64,000 bases of DNA from assembly GCA_947381965.1 (NCBI GenBank), contig CANCXX010000005.1:61973-125972 (forward strand), written 5' to 3'. Shown here in pieces: positions 35,824-45,198 of the stretch. The notes beneath the pieces were generated by a model. The model was not told where the DNA came from, did not search any database, and saw nothing but the letters and a program-made list of their open reading frames with translations. Both the position numbers and the translations under genes were made by a program. Numbering within the stretch: position 1 is the first letter of the stretch; every line of letters starts with the position of its first letter. The DNA is from an uncultured bacterium (GTDB taxonomy: Bacteria > Bacillota > Clostridia > Lachnospirales > Lachnospiraceae).

Positions 35824-37429
35824 GATAAGCGGCGCAGGAAATGCTGGCAGAGTGACTGTCAGCGCCGGAGAAATATTATATTGGCTGTTTTTTGGCTCTC
35901 TTTTGACTGCCAAGGGAATCGGGCTTTATGATGGACAGGCAGTTTTTAAACTGATTTTGATTTTTGCCTCCGGCTGTCTTTTGCTGAAGGCGGCAATTGA
36001 AGCCTATACGGTGCCGGAGGTTCTTCGGATGATTGGGGTAATCGGCCTGTCAGGGGCAGTGTACCTGACATCCGGTGAAAAGGGACTTTTACTCTATGGG
36101 ATGATGATGGCTGGCATGAAGTATGTGGATGTAAAGAGGGTGTTTACCCTTGGAATGGCGCTTTGGGGGCTTTCCTTCTTTGCAGTTACCTTATCCTCAT
36201 TGTTTCATATGGGAGATACCGTATACAAGGTACATGAAAAACTGGGAATGGGGCATATATTCCGGTGGAGCCTGGGGTATCCCCATCCCAATGTGCTGCA
36301 GGTATCCTATATCGTACTGGCTATTTTGGTTATTTATTATTTGGGGGATAGGTTCCGGCTTAAACATGCCCTCTGGCTGTTTGCGGGAAATTGTCTGGTA
36401 TTTTTGTATTCTGTCAGTTACACAGGATTTGCGGTGTTTATGTGTCTCCTGGCAGGAAGAGTGTACCTGCTTTTTAGAAAAAAGCTGTGTATCGTTGAAA
36501 AGCTTCTGCTCTGGCTGGTATTTCCGGTATGCGTGGGGCTGTCCTTAGTGGCGCCGGTGGCGATTACCGGCCCCCTGTTCTTAAAATTAAATTCTCTGCT
36601 AAGCTCCCGGATGGAGCTGGCATGGCGGTATTTAAAACCGGAATACTTAAGTCTGTTTGGTCTGCGGCTGTCAGAAATTACCACGGAAACTATAACTATG
36701 GATAATGCGTACCTGTCGGCGTTTATTACTTACGGGGCGATACCCTTTGGGGTGATCTGCCTGGGGACCATGTACACGGTTTACTGGTACTTAAAAGAAG
36801 ATAAAAATCTGGAAGCGCTGATAATGATTGCTATTGTTATTGGGGGATTGACAGAGCCCTTTTTGTACAACACTTCTTTTAAAAATTTATCTTTTATTTT
36901 TATGGGGGCATTATTGTTTGACAGTAAGCAGGGGGGAAAACAAGAGACAGGAAGGAAAGAGGGAAAAGCCCGGAAGCTGTGGAAGGAGCGGTATCTGACG
37001 CCTGTAAAGAGCCTGCAGAACTGGAACAGACAGATTACTCTTGATTTTTCGGGGCTGATGGGGATACCGGAGCAGGTTAGGCAGGTTATGGCATTTGGGC
37101 TAAAAAAGTGTCTTGCAGGCATGCTTGGGGCGGGAGTTCTCTGCCTGATTGTAAACCTTGCAGTTTCTTACCCTGACGGATATGTAGTGTACCGCAGGGA
37201 CTGTGCGGATCTTAATAAAGAGTGGAATTATTATGAGGAAGAAAATCCGGCGTACCGGGACTTTAAGAAAATGGAAGCCTTCCTGCCAGGAGAAGAAATT
37301 GAGTATTTTGGCGGAAATATAGTGCTGATGGAGAAAATACGAAACAATATTTTGGGTGTTGTCATAGGATATGGGGCAGGTTATTTTGCCTGCGGCATGA
37401 CAATGTATTGGACGAAGCGGAGAAAATAA
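35810..37429 (+). CDS. Second polymerase-like (Wzy/ligase-type) membrane protein
   Basis: The 539-residue protein has about 10 N-terminal helices with GYPHPNVLQVSYIVLA, which parallels GHPNALQCMVW in the polymerase at 28310, and an outer loop LLSSRMELAWRYLKPEYLSLFG. A basic cytoplasmic stretch (about 375-430) and a further helix pair flanking an extracytoplasmic segment follow. The start is TTG 35810, overlapping the radical SAM gene by 14 bases; no nearer ATG would keep the first helices. A role in joining or attaching chains is inferred. Confidence 0.65.
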   Translation: MKENKISGAGNAGRVTVSAGEILYWLFFGSLLTAKGIGLYDGQAVFKLILIFASGCLLLKAAIEAYTVPEVLRMIGVIGLSGAVYLTSGEKGLLLYGMMMAGMKYVDVKRVFTLGMALWGLSFFAVTLSSLFHMGDTVYKVHEKLGMGHIFRWSLGYPHPNVLQVSYIVLAILVIYYLGDRFRLKHALWLFAGNCLVFLYSVSYTGFAVFMCLLAGRVYLLFRKKLCIVEKLLLWLVFPVCVGLSLVAPVAITGPLFLKLNSLLSSRMELAWRYLKPEYLSLFGLRLSEITTETITMDNAYLSAFITYGAIPFGVICLGTMYTVYWYLKEDKNLEALIMIAIVIGGLTEPFLYNTSFKNLSFIFMGALLFDSKQGGKQETGRKEGKARKLWKERYLTPVKSLQNWNRQITLDFSGLMGIPEQVRQVMAFGLKKCLAGMLGAGVLCLIVNLAVSYPDGYVVYRRDCADLNKEWNYYEEENPAYRDFKKMEAFLPGEEIEYFGGNIVLMEKIRNNILGVVIGYGAGYFACGMTMYWTKRRK

Positions 37430-38844
37430 TGTCATTTATTTCAATTTATTATGTTATTTTTGTTGCGTTTCTTAATCTTGTCTTTTATACTGTGCCTGTA
37501 AGGTACCGGATAAGGGTGATACTTGCAGGCAGTCTGTTTTATGTATTTTTATATTCCAAGGGGGCAGCCTTATGGCTTATAGCAGCCCTTTTGGTTACGT
37601 TTGGGTATGGAAGGACCCTGGGGAAAAAAGAAAAAGGCAAAGGACGGGGGGCGGGACTTGGGGCTGTAATTGTCCTGCTGCTTTTTCCGCTGGTGTTTTT
37701 TAAGGGCGCCGGGTTCTGGAATGGGGGGCGTTCTCTTTTCGTTCCTGTGGGAATTTCCTTTTATACCTTGTCTCTGATAAGCTATGCAGTGGATATTTAC
37801 CGGAAAAAATATGAGCCGGAAGAAAATCTCATGTCCTTTATGGTGTTTTCCATCTTTTTTCCCCAGATTGTACAGGGACCTATTGCCCGGTTTGATAAGT
37901 GGAAGAAGAATTTAGAGGCAGAGAGAAGTTTTGACTATAAGGAATTTACCTTTGGATGGCAGCTGGTTTTGTGGGGGTATTTTTTGAAGTTTGTGGTGGC
38001 GGATAAGGCCGGGATTATGGTAAATACCGTGTACGGCAATTATACAAAACTGCAGGGGCTTTATATTGCGGTGGCAGCGGTGCTTTACAGTATCCAGCTG
38101 TATGCGGATTTTTGCGGCTGTGTAAATATTGCCCTTGGCACGGCCCAGACTTTTGGATTTTGGCTTTCGCCAAACTTCAGGCAGCCTTACTTTGCCCTGT
38201 CTATACGGGATTTTTGGAGAAGGTGGCATATGACCCTTAGCGGATGGCTCCGGGATTACATATATATTCCCTTAGGAGGGAGCCGGAAGGGGACAGTGCG
38301 CCAGTGTATAAATATTTTGATTGTGTTTAGCGTAAGCGGTCTTTGGCACGGCGCGGGGCTTACCTTTTTGGTGTGGGGGATTTTCCACGGCATCTGTCAG
38401 GTGGCGGAAGTGGCTGTCAGTAAACGAAAGAAGGAGCAAAAGGAGAAAAAGCCGGGAATTTTGGGCATGGGAGTAAGGATGGGGATTACCTTCCTGCTTG
38501 TTACCTTTGCATGGATGATTTTCCGGGCGGACTCTTTGACACATTTTGCGGGCCTTATAAAAAATATGTTTGCCATCTGGAATCCGGAAGTGATTCTGGA
38601 CGGAGATGCCTATTATAAAATGGGGCTTTCAAGACTTCAGACGGTTCCTTTGGTTCTGGGGATTGTTTCTTTGTTTGGAGCGGATTTCCTTCATGAAAAA
38701 AATATCAGCCTAAGAGAGTGGACGGCAAGGCGGCCGCTTATAATAAGATGGATAATTTATCTTGCAATGATTATGACCGTGCTGGTATTTGGAACCTATG
38801 GCCCGGCCTATTTGACTAATCAATTTATATATGGAAGGTTTTAG
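37429..38844 (+). CDS. MBOAT family O-acyltransferase
   Basis: The 471-residue polytopic protein has the full MBOAT pattern: YADFCGCVNIALGTAQ, SIRDFWRRWHMTLSGW, PLGGSRKG and the catalytic-type histidine in SGLWHGAGLTF. It is a diverged relative of the MBOAT in the minus-strand operon. TAATG links its start to the upstream stop, with GCGGAG as ribosome site. With the following SGNH-like gene it forms a second acyl-transfer pair, this time inside the main operon. Confidence 0.87.
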   Translation: MSFISIYYVIFVAFLNLVFYTVPVRYRIRVILAGSLFYVFLYSKGAALWLIAALLVTFGYGRTLGKKEKGKGRGAGLGAVIVLLLFPLVFFKGAGFWNGGRSLFVPVGISFYTLSLISYAVDIYRKKYEPEENLMSFMVFSIFFPQIVQGPIARFDKWKKNLEAERSFDYKEFTFGWQLVLWGYFLKFVVADKAGIMVNTVYGNYTKLQGLYIAVAAVLYSIQLYADFCGCVNIALGTAQTFGFWLSPNFRQPYFALSIRDFWRRWHMTLSGWLRDYIYIPLGGSRKGTVRQCINILIVFSVSGLWHGAGLTFLVWGIFHGICQVAEVAVSKRKKEQKEKKPGILGMGVRMGITFLLVTFAWMIFRADSLTHFAGLIKNMFAIWNPEVILDGDAYYKMGLSRLQTVPLVLGIVSLFGADFLHEKNISLREWTARRPLIIRWIIYLAMIMTVLVFGTYGPAYLTNQFIYGRF

Positions 38845-38848
38845 AAAG

Positions 38849-39880
38849 ATGCCGGAAAAAAAGACAGGATTGATAAAAATAGCTGGTTTCCTTTTTTGCG
38901 TTTTTCTGCTGCTGTGCCTTGCAACAGTGGTGTTAAAGCCCAAGAGGATGGAGAACCCTTATGACAATACACGAAAAGGGCGGGGGTTTTATGCAGAGCC
39001 TAAAAACAGTCTGGATTTAATATTTGTTGGATCCAGCCAGTTGTTTTCAACGATGGTTCCGGCTGTTTTGTGGGAAGAGCAGGGCATTACATCCTATGTG
39101 TATGGAGGGAATGAGCAGACATTCAGTATTTCCTATTATTATATTATGGAAGCGTTAAAATACCAGAAGCCCAGGGCAATTGTGCTGGAAGTCACTTTCT
39201 GCAACTGGGGAGAAATGCCAAGAGATGCGGTGGTGCGTCTTAATTTTGACGATATGCGCTGGGGAAAGGCCAAAATTCTGGGAATATTAAACAATGTGGA
39301 GCCAGAAAACTGGGAGTATTTTTTCTTTGAACTTGCAAAATACCATTCCCGGTGGGATATGCTCTCGGCACAGGATTTTGCCTTTAAGGAGATATATGAA
39401 AGCCCAAATCCCTATAAAGGCTGGTCCGCTTACGGAAAGCATCCACTGGAGGATGAGAGCGTGGACCCGGAAATTATAAACTGCGTGGAGAGAAAAGAGC
39501 TGAATGAAACTGCCCTTTTCTGGCTTGAAAGGATCATCCACTTGTGCCAAAAGGAAAATGTGGAGCTGATTTTGTTGAAAACTCCTGATAATGGGCTGAT
39601 TATTGAGCCGCCGGAGGAAGGGTCAGAAGAAATTTTCCAGTATATTGACGGAATGCCCTATTATAATTCCTTAGCCGACTTAGCAAAGGAAAAGGGAATT
39701 GCATTTTTAAATATGAATTATCTGATGCCTGGAGGCGACCATAACAGTATCGCAAAGGCAAGAAAAGCCACCTCCTGCTTTGGGGAATGGGTTCAGGACC
39801 GTCTCCACATAGAAGATAAAAGAGGGGAAGCGGCGTATGCCCGGTGGAATGATGCGAAGGGAGATTTTGATGAAGAGTGA
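38849..39880 (+). CDS. SGNH/AlgX-like acyltransfer partner of the MBOAT
   Basis: The 343-residue protein has an N-terminal membrane anchor (about residues 9-29) and an outer domain. FVGSSQLFS supplies a block I-like Gly-x-Ser, VLEVTFCNWG a central strand, and a late GGDHNS provides Asp and His. The overall layout is that of the SGNH-like partner of MBOAT proteins. I place the start at ATG 38849; GGAAGG at 38833-38838 is 10 bases upstream. It overlaps the next gene by 11 bases. The similarity to the minus-strand SGNH protein is only in layout. Confidence 0.6.
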   Translation: MPEKKTGLIKIAGFLFCVFLLLCLATVVLKPKRMENPYDNTRKGRGFYAEPKNSLDLIFVGSSQLFSTMVPAVLWEEQGITSYVYGGNEQTFSISYYYIMEALKYQKPRAIVLEVTFCNWGEMPRDAVVRLNFDDMRWGKAKILGILNNVEPENWEYFFFELAKYHSRWDMLSAQDFAFKEIYESPNPYKGWSAYGKHPLEDESVDPEIINCVERKELNETALFWLERIIHLCQKENVELILLKTPDNGLIIEPPEEGSEEIFQYIDGMPYYNSLADLAKEKGIAFLNMNYLMPGGDHNSIAKARKATSCFGEWVQDRLHIEDKRGEAAYARWNDAKGDFDEE

Positions 39881-41627
39881 TACAATAACAGGAGTTGAGC
39901 TAATAAGGCGTGTCCTCTTTGCAGGTTTTACAGTCATTGTGGGATATCTGCTGATTCATAGTGTGTTCAGCACCTGTTATATTGGCGGAATTGAATATAT
40001 CACGGACCCAGGCACAGGAGCAGTGGGGGTCAACACGGAGCATACTTTTTTTGTGAAGGACGGGTATTTGCATCATCTTTGTGTATTTCTTGTATACAGC
40101 CTCCTGCTTTGCCATAGAAAAAAGTTCTCTTTTGCCGGGTGGGGGAGAAAGGGCAATGCCGCCCTGCTTGCGCTTTTGGCGGCGGGAATGGGATATATTG
40201 TGCTGTCAGGCGGGTATTACCCCAAATATGACCAGCAGACAGTGATGGAGCTTGGGGCGGCCCTTAGAGAGGGAGATGTCTCTTCCTTTGAAACAGGCGG
40301 ATATCTGTTTAAATATCCCCATCAAATGGGAACGGTATTGTACTTCCGGATTTTATCGGCGGTGTTTGGTAATTTAAACTATATTGCCTTTGAGCTGGTA
40401 AATATCCTGTTTATTCTGGGCGCTTATGTGCTGCTTGTGAAAATCAGCAATGAGATCTGGGGAGAAAAGGAAAATAATGTGGGCGGGGGTATTCTCCTTG
40501 TCTGCCTGTTATTTTTGCCCTATCTTTTTTATGCCTCTTATTTATATGGAACTGTGACGGGACTTTTTTTTGCCTTGCTTTCTTTTTATATGATGCTTTT
40601 GTATGAGAAGCGTCCGGGAATCCTTCCCATATTACTGGGGGGCGTTGGAATGGCGACGGCAGTTATTATAAAGTCTAATTATCTGATTTTTTTGATTGGG
40701 GAGGTTCTTTATCTGATTCTTTCCGGGTGCGGCGTGAAAAAGAACAGAAAAAAACTCCTTGCCCTGGCAGCATTTGCAGTGGCACTTTTTGTCTGTCTGG
40801 GGCTTTCTAAAGCCGGGATTAACAGTTATACCAAATATTTGTATGGCGGAAATGTGGTGGAAGGAATTCCTATGACAACGTATATTGCCATGGGATTACA
40901 GGATGGAAAATCTGCGCCGGGATGGTATAACGGCTATAATAATACGCTCTATGAAGAAAATGGATTTGACGCCCAAAAAACGACGGAGGCGGCAAAGGAG
41001 GAAATACGGAAAATTATTTCCGGGTATCCCCAAAACCTGTCGGCAAGTATCAGCTTTTTTGTAAAGAAGATTTCTTCCCAATGGAACAATCCCACCTTCC
41101 AGTCCCTGTGGCTTTTGGAAGAGCGGGAAGGCAGGGACGGACTTTTGTGGCTTATGAAGGGAAAAGGGCGGGTTGCCTATACCTTTCTGGTCAATCTGAT
41201 CCAGACCTGGATACTGGCCGGGGCTTTTCTGTATGGCATTCTGAGAATGAAAAAGGCAGGACTGAAGGAAACCCTGCTAACGCTTACCTTTATGGGAGGC
41301 TTTGGGTTCCATTTGTTTTGGGAAGCCAAGGCTATGTATACCATCCCCTTCTTTTTGCTGCTGATTCCTCTGTGCGTATGGGGATATGGGGAATGGGGCG
41401 TGTACCTGGCAGGAAAGAGGGAAGAGCTAAGGATAGATGGAATGGCGTCGTCTGCAGGGAAAAGGGTAATAAAAAGGGCGGCTGTGATACTGGCAGTGAT
41501 TGTTGTTATCTGTGGGATATCCGGCATGGACGCGTTTACAAAATTGTTTGCAAGAAATGATGACACAGGTGTTTTTAATGTGTACACACAGGAAATTGTG
41601 AAGCAGTATGAAGGGGACGGGGAGTGA
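39870..41627 (+). CDS. GT-C-like polytopic membrane protein, paralog 1
   Basis: The 585-residue protein has about 12 helices. The loop KYDQQTVMELGAALREGD followed by GGYLFKYPHQMGTVLYFRIL parallels the next gene (FSDSAKLMSAAKEFMQGD, GYMFRYPYQKGFMLYICLM), and both continue with SQWNNPTFQS/SQWNEPSFQS and HLFWEAKAMYTIPFFLL/HIFWEAKGQYAVHYYLL. The layout fits GT-C transferases of the PMT/ArnT kind using polyprenyl-phosphate sugars. AAGGGAG precedes ATG 39870. Confidence 0.7.
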   Translation: MKSDTITGVELIRRVLFAGFTVIVGYLLIHSVFSTCYIGGIEYITDPGTGAVGVNTEHTFFVKDGYLHHLCVFLVYSLLLCHRKKFSFAGWGRKGNAALLALLAAGMGYIVLSGGYYPKYDQQTVMELGAALREGDVSSFETGGYLFKYPHQMGTVLYFRILSAVFGNLNYIAFELVNILFILGAYVLLVKISNEIWGEKENNVGGGILLVCLLFLPYLFYASYLYGTVTGLFFALLSFYMMLLYEKRPGILPILLGGVGMATAVIIKSNYLIFLIGEVLYLILSGCGVKKNRKKLLALAAFAVALFVCLGLSKAGINSYTKYLYGGNVVEGIPMTTYIAMGLQDGKSAPGWYNGYNNTLYEENGFDAQKTTEAAKEEIRKIISGYPQNLSASISFFVKKISSQWNNPTFQSLWLLEEREGRDGLLWLMKGKGRVAYTFLVNLIQTWILAGAFLYGILRMKKAGLKETLLTLTFMGGFGFHLFWEAKAMYTIPFFLLLIPLCVWGYGEWGVYLAGKREELRIDGMASSAGKRVIKRAAVILAVIVVICGISGMDAFTKLFARNDDTGVFNVYTQEIVKQYEGDGE

Positions 41628-41634
41628 AGATAAA

Positions 41635-43437
41635 ATGAGACAAAGATGGAAAAAATTAATGGAGGATGGGGGAATTAACCGGATATGCGCCTATATTGTT
41701 TGGTTTATTTTTGGCGTGATAATTTTTTATCTTCTTTTGCTAAGTATGCTAAGTACCAGCATTCAGGCATACCGGCAATATAATGATGGTCAGGGAGGAA
41801 CCTATCTGGGAGGCTATGTTTTTTTCCTGCCTGATAGTTTGGCAAAGAATGTCTTAGTTCTTGTGGGAACGATTGCAGTTTTGTTTCTTATATATACTGC
41901 CTCACAAAAGGTGAAGGGAAAAGGAAAAATCCATTTGTCCGTAACACCGCTTTTTTTAAGCGTTGTGGTGTTTGTTGCTGCGTCCGCTTTTATTCTGTCA
42001 ACCCAATACAGCCTGTTTAGCGATTCTGCAAAACTGATGAGCGCTGCCAAAGAGTTTATGCAGGGGGATTTTCACCAGTTTGATCCGGGGCCGGATGGAT
42101 ATATGTTCCGTTATCCCTATCAAAAGGGGTTTATGCTTTATATCTGCCTGATGGTGAAGCTGTTTGGAGAAAAAAGCAATGTGGCAATGCAGATAGTAAA
42201 CGGGGCGGCTCTGGCGATTTCCTATTATTACACCGGAAAAATCGCGGCCCTTGTATGGCCTGACAAAAGCAGGGGAAGAGAAACATGGACCGTATTGCTG
42301 ATGGCGTTATTCCTGCCAATGTTTTTTTACGTGACATTTGTTTATGGAATTATTATAGGACTTATGTTTTCTATTCTTGCCTTGTATCAGGAATTCCGGT
42401 TTTTTAAGGATGAAAAGAAATGGAGAATTTTATTATCCGCCCTGTTTATTTCTCTTTCAATTATAATGAAACCCCAAAATCTGATTATGATAATCACAAT
42501 GCTGATTTTAGCAGGGGTGGAGTTTTTCAGAACAAAAAATAAATGGGGAATTGGTCTGTTTGGCGTGGCAGTAATTGTTTTGTGGCTTATGGGGGGACAG
42601 TGTACAGACTTTATTATGGAGTCAGCCCTTGGAAGAAAAATGCCGGAGGGAATGCCTCATTCCACCTGTATTGTTATGGGGGTGGAAGAGGGGGTTGTCT
42701 CACCAGGGTCCTTTAATGGAAGATGCGGGGAGCTGTTTGAGGAAAATGATTATGATTATGATGCCACCAATAAAGCAGCCATAGAAGAAATTATGCAGCG
42801 GTTTAAGAAATTTGCCGGTGACTGGCGGTATGGGCTGGACTTTTTTGGGAGAAAGTCAGCTTCCCAGTGGAACGAACCGAGTTTTCAAAGTTTTACCCTG
42901 TTAAGAGGCAGAAATTCAGAAAAGGAAATACCGATGTGGATGCAAAACCTGTTTAAAGGAAAAGAAAGCATCTTATTGATGGAAGTGTATAATATCATGC
43001 AGACCCTAATATTATTTGGGACCCTGCTGTATCTTCTTTTCTGCAGGAAGGGACAGACCCTGGAGCAGCTGGGGTTTGCGGTGATATTCATAGGCGGTTT
43101 TATATTTCATATCTTTTGGGAGGCGAAAGGACAGTATGCAGTGCATTACTATCTGCTGCTAATTTCCTATATGGTGCAGGGCTATGGGGAGTTTATTCTG
43201 AAGCTGTATGGTGATTGGGAAAAAATAAAGAAGAAGGAAAAAATAATTAAAAGAAATATTTCAATAAAGAAGGCAATACTGGTTATATGTGTTATAATGC
43301 TCATAGTGCCGGCGCTTCATCATGTGAGCGGAATGAAAACCTTCAGATATGTTTTTATGCCTGAAACAAGCAAAGAGCTGACAGAGGAGTATGATAAATA
43401 TATGGAGGAAGTAAAAGACGGGAGAGCCTGGTATTAA
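41635..43437 (+). CDS. GT-C-like polytopic membrane protein, paralog 2
   Basis: The 600-residue protein is a clear paralog of the upstream gene along its whole length. Shared segments include the acidic first-loop region (FSDSAKLMSAA), GYMFRYPYQKG, SQWNEPSFQS near two thirds of the length and FIFHIFWEAKGQY near the last helices. Tandem duplication followed by divergence is the simplest history. ATG 41635 follows GGGGAG at 41619-41624. An ATG at 41608 would overlap the upstream gene by 20 bases. Confidence 0.7.
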   Translation: MRQRWKKLMEDGGINRICAYIVWFIFGVIIFYLLLLSMLSTSIQAYRQYNDGQGGTYLGGYVFFLPDSLAKNVLVLVGTIAVLFLIYTASQKVKGKGKIHLSVTPLFLSVVVFVAASAFILSTQYSLFSDSAKLMSAAKEFMQGDFHQFDPGPDGYMFRYPYQKGFMLYICLMVKLFGEKSNVAMQIVNGAALAISYYYTGKIAALVWPDKSRGRETWTVLLMALFLPMFFYVTFVYGIIIGLMFSILALYQEFRFFKDEKKWRILLSALFISLSIIMKPQNLIMIITMLILAGVEFFRTKNKWGIGLFGVAVIVLWLMGGQCTDFIMESALGRKMPEGMPHSTCIVMGVEEGVVSPGSFNGRCGELFEENDYDYDATNKAAIEEIMQRFKKFAGDWRYGLDFFGRKSASQWNEPSFQSFTLLRGRNSEKEIPMWMQNLFKGKESILLMEVYNIMQTLILFGTLLYLLFCRKGQTLEQLGFAVIFIGGFIFHIFWEAKGQYAVHYYLLLISYMVQGYGEFILKLYGDWEKIKKKEKIIKRNISIKKAILVICVIMLIVPALHHVSGMKTFRYVFMPETSKELTEEYDKYMEEVKDGRAWY

Positions 43438-43454
43438 TTTGCGGAGGGCAGGCG

Positions 43455-45197
43455 ATGATTGATAAAATTAATTATATTTTTACAAAGAAGGATAAGGCAA
43501 AAATGGTATTGCTTCTAATAGCAGTAGTTTTGGGCAGCTTTTTGGAGCTGGCGGCGGTGGCAATATTTTCCCCCTTTATTGATATTATTGTAAATCCTGC
43601 GGAAATAGCGGACAGTAAGTTGTGGCTTGCCATCTATCAAAGCATTTCCTTTTCCGGAACTGAGTATTTTATGGCGTTTATGGCGGGATGTATTATTATT
43701 ATATATGTGGTAAAAAATATTTACATTATGCTGGAAAAAAATGCGATTTACCGTTTTTCCTACCGGATACAGAGAACCATTTCCACCCAATTGTTGAAGG
43801 CATATATGAAGGAACCTTATACCTTCCATTTAAACAAAAACATATCGGTTCTGCAAAGAAGCATGCAGGAAGACACTGATCAGTTTGCAAAGGGAATTAT
43901 CCATATTATGGAGATGATAGCCGAAGTGTGTGTGTGCGGCGCAATTGGCTTATATTTATTTTCGGTAAGCCAGTCCATTACCATAATTATTGCAGGTCTG
44001 CTGGTAGTGTGTCTGGCAGTGTTTTCCTTTATATCCAAAAGATATTCCGGACAGTGGGGAAGAGAGAGCCAGCAGTATAAATCAAAAATCTACCAGTGGA
44101 TGAACCAGTCGCTGGGAGGAATTAAGGAAATAAAGGTTTTAAACAGGGAAAAATGTTTTATTGATCATTATGACGGGTATTTTGCCGGGTATGTAAGAGT
44201 CCTCCGTTTAAACAGGCTTATTGGCGTGGTACCCAAATATATAATTGAAATGGTCTGTATGGCAGGGCTTTTGCTGGCAGTCATTATAAAGATTTTTTTT
44301 GGACAAAAAAGTAATATGGCAGAGTTTGTTCCGCAGCTGGCAGTATTTGCGGTTGCTGCTTTCCGGCTGCTTCCTTCTGTGGGGAGGATAAATGAGCATC
44401 TCTCGGCAGTATTGTATGCTATGCCGTCAGTGGATTTAATATATAATGACCTTAAGGAAGTGGACAGGCTGGAAGTAAAAGAGAGCAAAAGAGACGACAC
44501 ATGGAAGTTTAAAGAAAAAATAGAAGTGAAAAATATTACCTATTCTTACCCGGATGGTGATGTGAATGTAATTGAGAATGCAAGTTTTTCCATTGGGAGA
44601 GGACAGACGGTGGCATTTATAGGCACATCAGGCGCCGGTAAGTCAACGATGGTGGATATCCTGCTGGGACTGCTGTCTCCCTCACAGGGGAAGATTTATG
44701 CAGACGGCATGAATATCTATAAAAATCTGTCTACATGGCAGAAAGAAATTGGATACATCCCCCAGGTGATTTACCTGTCAGATGATACCATCAGAAATAA
44801 TGTGGCTTTTGGCGTCCGGGAAGAGGAAGTGAATGAGGAAGCCGTTATTCACGCACTACAGCAGGCACAGCTTTATGATTTTGTGGAAAATCTGCCAGAG
44901 GGAATGGATACTTTTGTGGGGGATAGGGGGGTACGTCTCTCCGGCGGACAAAGACAGCGTATCGGCATTGCAAGAGCTCTTTACCATGACCCGGAAATAC
45001 TGGTTTTGGATGAAGCGACTTCTGCGCTGGACAACGATACGGAGTCGGCGGTTATGGAAGCCATTGAAAATTTAAAAGGACAGAAAACGATTTTGATTAT
45101 CGCCCACAGACTTACCACTATCAAAAATGCGGATGTGATTTATGAAGTAAACGGCGGCAAAGTAAAAGAAAAGAGAAAGCAGGAAGTATTACAATAA
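43455..45197 (+). CDS. ABC exporter, PglK/MsbA type, second copy
   Basis: The 580-residue half-transporter has about six N-terminal helices and a complete ATPase domain: GTSGAGKSTMVDILLGLL (Walker A), DRGVRLSGGQRQRIGIARAL (signature), ILVLDEATSALDND (Walker B) and IIAHRLTT. It parallels the exporter at 10185 in order and in details such as WQKEIGYIPQ versus WLAQVGYIPQ, so the two are paralogs within one locus. Flipping of lipid-linked oligosaccharide is the family-based expectation. Confidence 0.87.
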   Translation: MIDKINYIFTKKDKAKMVLLLIAVVLGSFLELAAVAIFSPFIDIIVNPAEIADSKLWLAIYQSISFSGTEYFMAFMAGCIIIIYVVKNIYIMLEKNAIYRFSYRIQRTISTQLLKAYMKEPYTFHLNKNISVLQRSMQEDTDQFAKGIIHIMEMIAEVCVCGAIGLYLFSVSQSITIIIAGLLVVCLAVFSFISKRYSGQWGRESQQYKSKIYQWMNQSLGGIKEIKVLNREKCFIDHYDGYFAGYVRVLRLNRLIGVVPKYIIEMVCMAGLLLAVIIKIFFGQKSNMAEFVPQLAVFAVAAFRLLPSVGRINEHLSAVLYAMPSVDLIYNDLKEVDRLEVKESKRDDTWKFKEKIEVKNITYSYPDGDVNVIENASFSIGRGQTVAFIGTSGAGKSTMVDILLGLLSPSQGKIYADGMNIYKNLSTWQKEIGYIPQVIYLSDDTIRNNVAFGVREEEVNEEAVIHALQQAQLYDFVENLPEGMDTFVGDRGVRLSGGQRQRIGIARALYHDPEILVLDEATSALDNDTESAVMEAIENLKGQKTILIIAHRLTTIKNADVIYEVNGGKVKEKRKQEVLQ

Positions 45198-45198
45198 C

